Shown here: in pieces, positions 63,781-64,000 of the stretch
Layout of the letters: every line of letters starts with the position of its first letter
How positions within the stretch are numbered: position 1 is the first letter of the stretch
Assembly (NCBI RefSeq): GCF_010119225.1
Contig: NZ_WNKF01000017.1
Coordinates: 45,390-109,389 of the forward strand
Direction: 5' to 3'
Source: Cyclobacterium roseum
GTDB taxonomy: Bacteria > Bacteroidota > Bacteroidia > Cytophagales > Cyclobacteriaceae
DNA: 64,000 nt
Program-made: the position numbers and the translations under genes
Notes under the pieces: generated by a model
Databases searched by the model: none
Seen by the model: the letters and a program-made list of their open reading frames with translations, nothing else
Told to the model about the DNA's origin: nothing

Positions 63781-64000
63781 AACCATATAAGTTATATAAG
63801 AACATATAAGTTTTACTGATCCTCGAACTATCTGTGCGAATCTGTGTAATCTGTGGTGAACACTTTTTTCAGCAATAAATAAGGAACCATATAAGGCATT
63901 TAAGAACATATAAGTTTTTTTTGATCCTCAAAATATCTGTGCGAATCGGTGTAATCTGTGGTGAACACTTTTTTCAGCAATAAATAAGGAACCATATAAG
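63781..64000. repeat. tandem direct repeats of about 104-105 bp, running off the window
   Basis: Units begin AACCATATAAG at 63781, 63885 and 63990, giving periods of 104 and 105 bp and at least 2.1 copies. Copies 1 and 2 are nearly identical, differing mainly by a few substitutions in the first third. Each unit has nested shorter repeats: ATATAAG-like pieces about ten bases apart, and TCTGTG three times at 9-10-base spacing, followed by a T run and CAGCAATAAATAAGG. The array continues beyond the window end. A small reading frame across it is not a gene. Confidence 0.9.

Noticed and set aside
63715..63909. A 64-residue minus-strand frame at the right end
   Set aside because: It runs through the tandem repeats and has no start context or domain; it is repeat sequence.
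1..64000. tRNA genes, rRNA, CRISPR arrays, prophage or insertion sequences
   Set aside because: None were recognised on reading: gaps are short and no cloverleaf-like segment, spacer-repeat pattern or transposase/integrase frame was seen. A tRNAscan-SE and ISfinder search would confirm.

Overview
The window looks like a chromosomal segment of a Bacteroidota bacterium, most likely of the order Cytophagales. The evidence is a SusC/SusD pair, a GldH gliding lipoprotein next to RicT, a DUF4834 protein, weak Shine-Dalgarno sites, and repeated matches to the Bacteroidota -7 promoter element TAnnTTTG upstream of genes. The order-level assignment is inference. No phage, integrase, transposase, CRISPR array, rRNA or tRNA was recognised. 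Almost all of the DNA is densely packed housekeeping and envelope genes.

Layout. 1-5000: the 5' end of murI with a promoter/terminator unit upstream of it, a small secreted protein, and a tail-to-tail pair of an NtrC-type regulator and a hybrid histidine kinase. 5000-10300 (minus strand): a membrane protein, a cystathionine beta-synthase-like enzyme, pyrB, pyrR and a large secreted protein. 10600-17900: a PolX-like protein with a degenerate polymerase core but intact PHP residues, a Tat-exported TIM-barrel protein, DUF4202, carB without its allosteric domain, and DUF4834. 18000-24400: envelope proteins, a metalloprotease-like lipoprotein, cstA and an MscS channel. 24400-30000: accD, nqrF, a degenerate ureohydrolase, then a cytochrome b5-like / sugar kinase / murQ operon for cell-wall recycling.

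30000-37600: kdsD-manC on the minus strand, then a recQ-purD-ricT-gldH run on the plus strand. 37650-46070: a very large DUF4011-type helicase with an SDR gene, rlmD, thiL and a HesB/IscA protein. 46200-55300: a two-component system next to an outer-membrane receptor, then a SusC/SusD nutrient-uptake pair. 55400-63660: gcvT-comB, a fasciclin protein, a hisH-hisA-hisF-hisIE operon that continues into two further genes, a PAP2-like membrane protein and a DUF1080 protein. The window ends in tandem repeats of about 104 bp.

The genes cover pyrimidine synthesis (pyrB, pyrR, carB), purine synthesis (purD), histidine synthesis, peptidoglycan supply and recycling (murI, murQ and the kinase), LPS and nucleotide-sugar supply (kdsD, manC), lipid synthesis (accD) and sodium-linked respiration (nqrF). 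I found no obvious new defence or mobile system. The most interesting signals are enzyme families that have lost catalytic or metal-binding residues (PolX palm, arginase-like protein, AccD zinc ribbon), terminators embedded in coding sequence (comB and cstA ends), a possible short RNA or attenuator upstream of murI, and the terminal repeat array.
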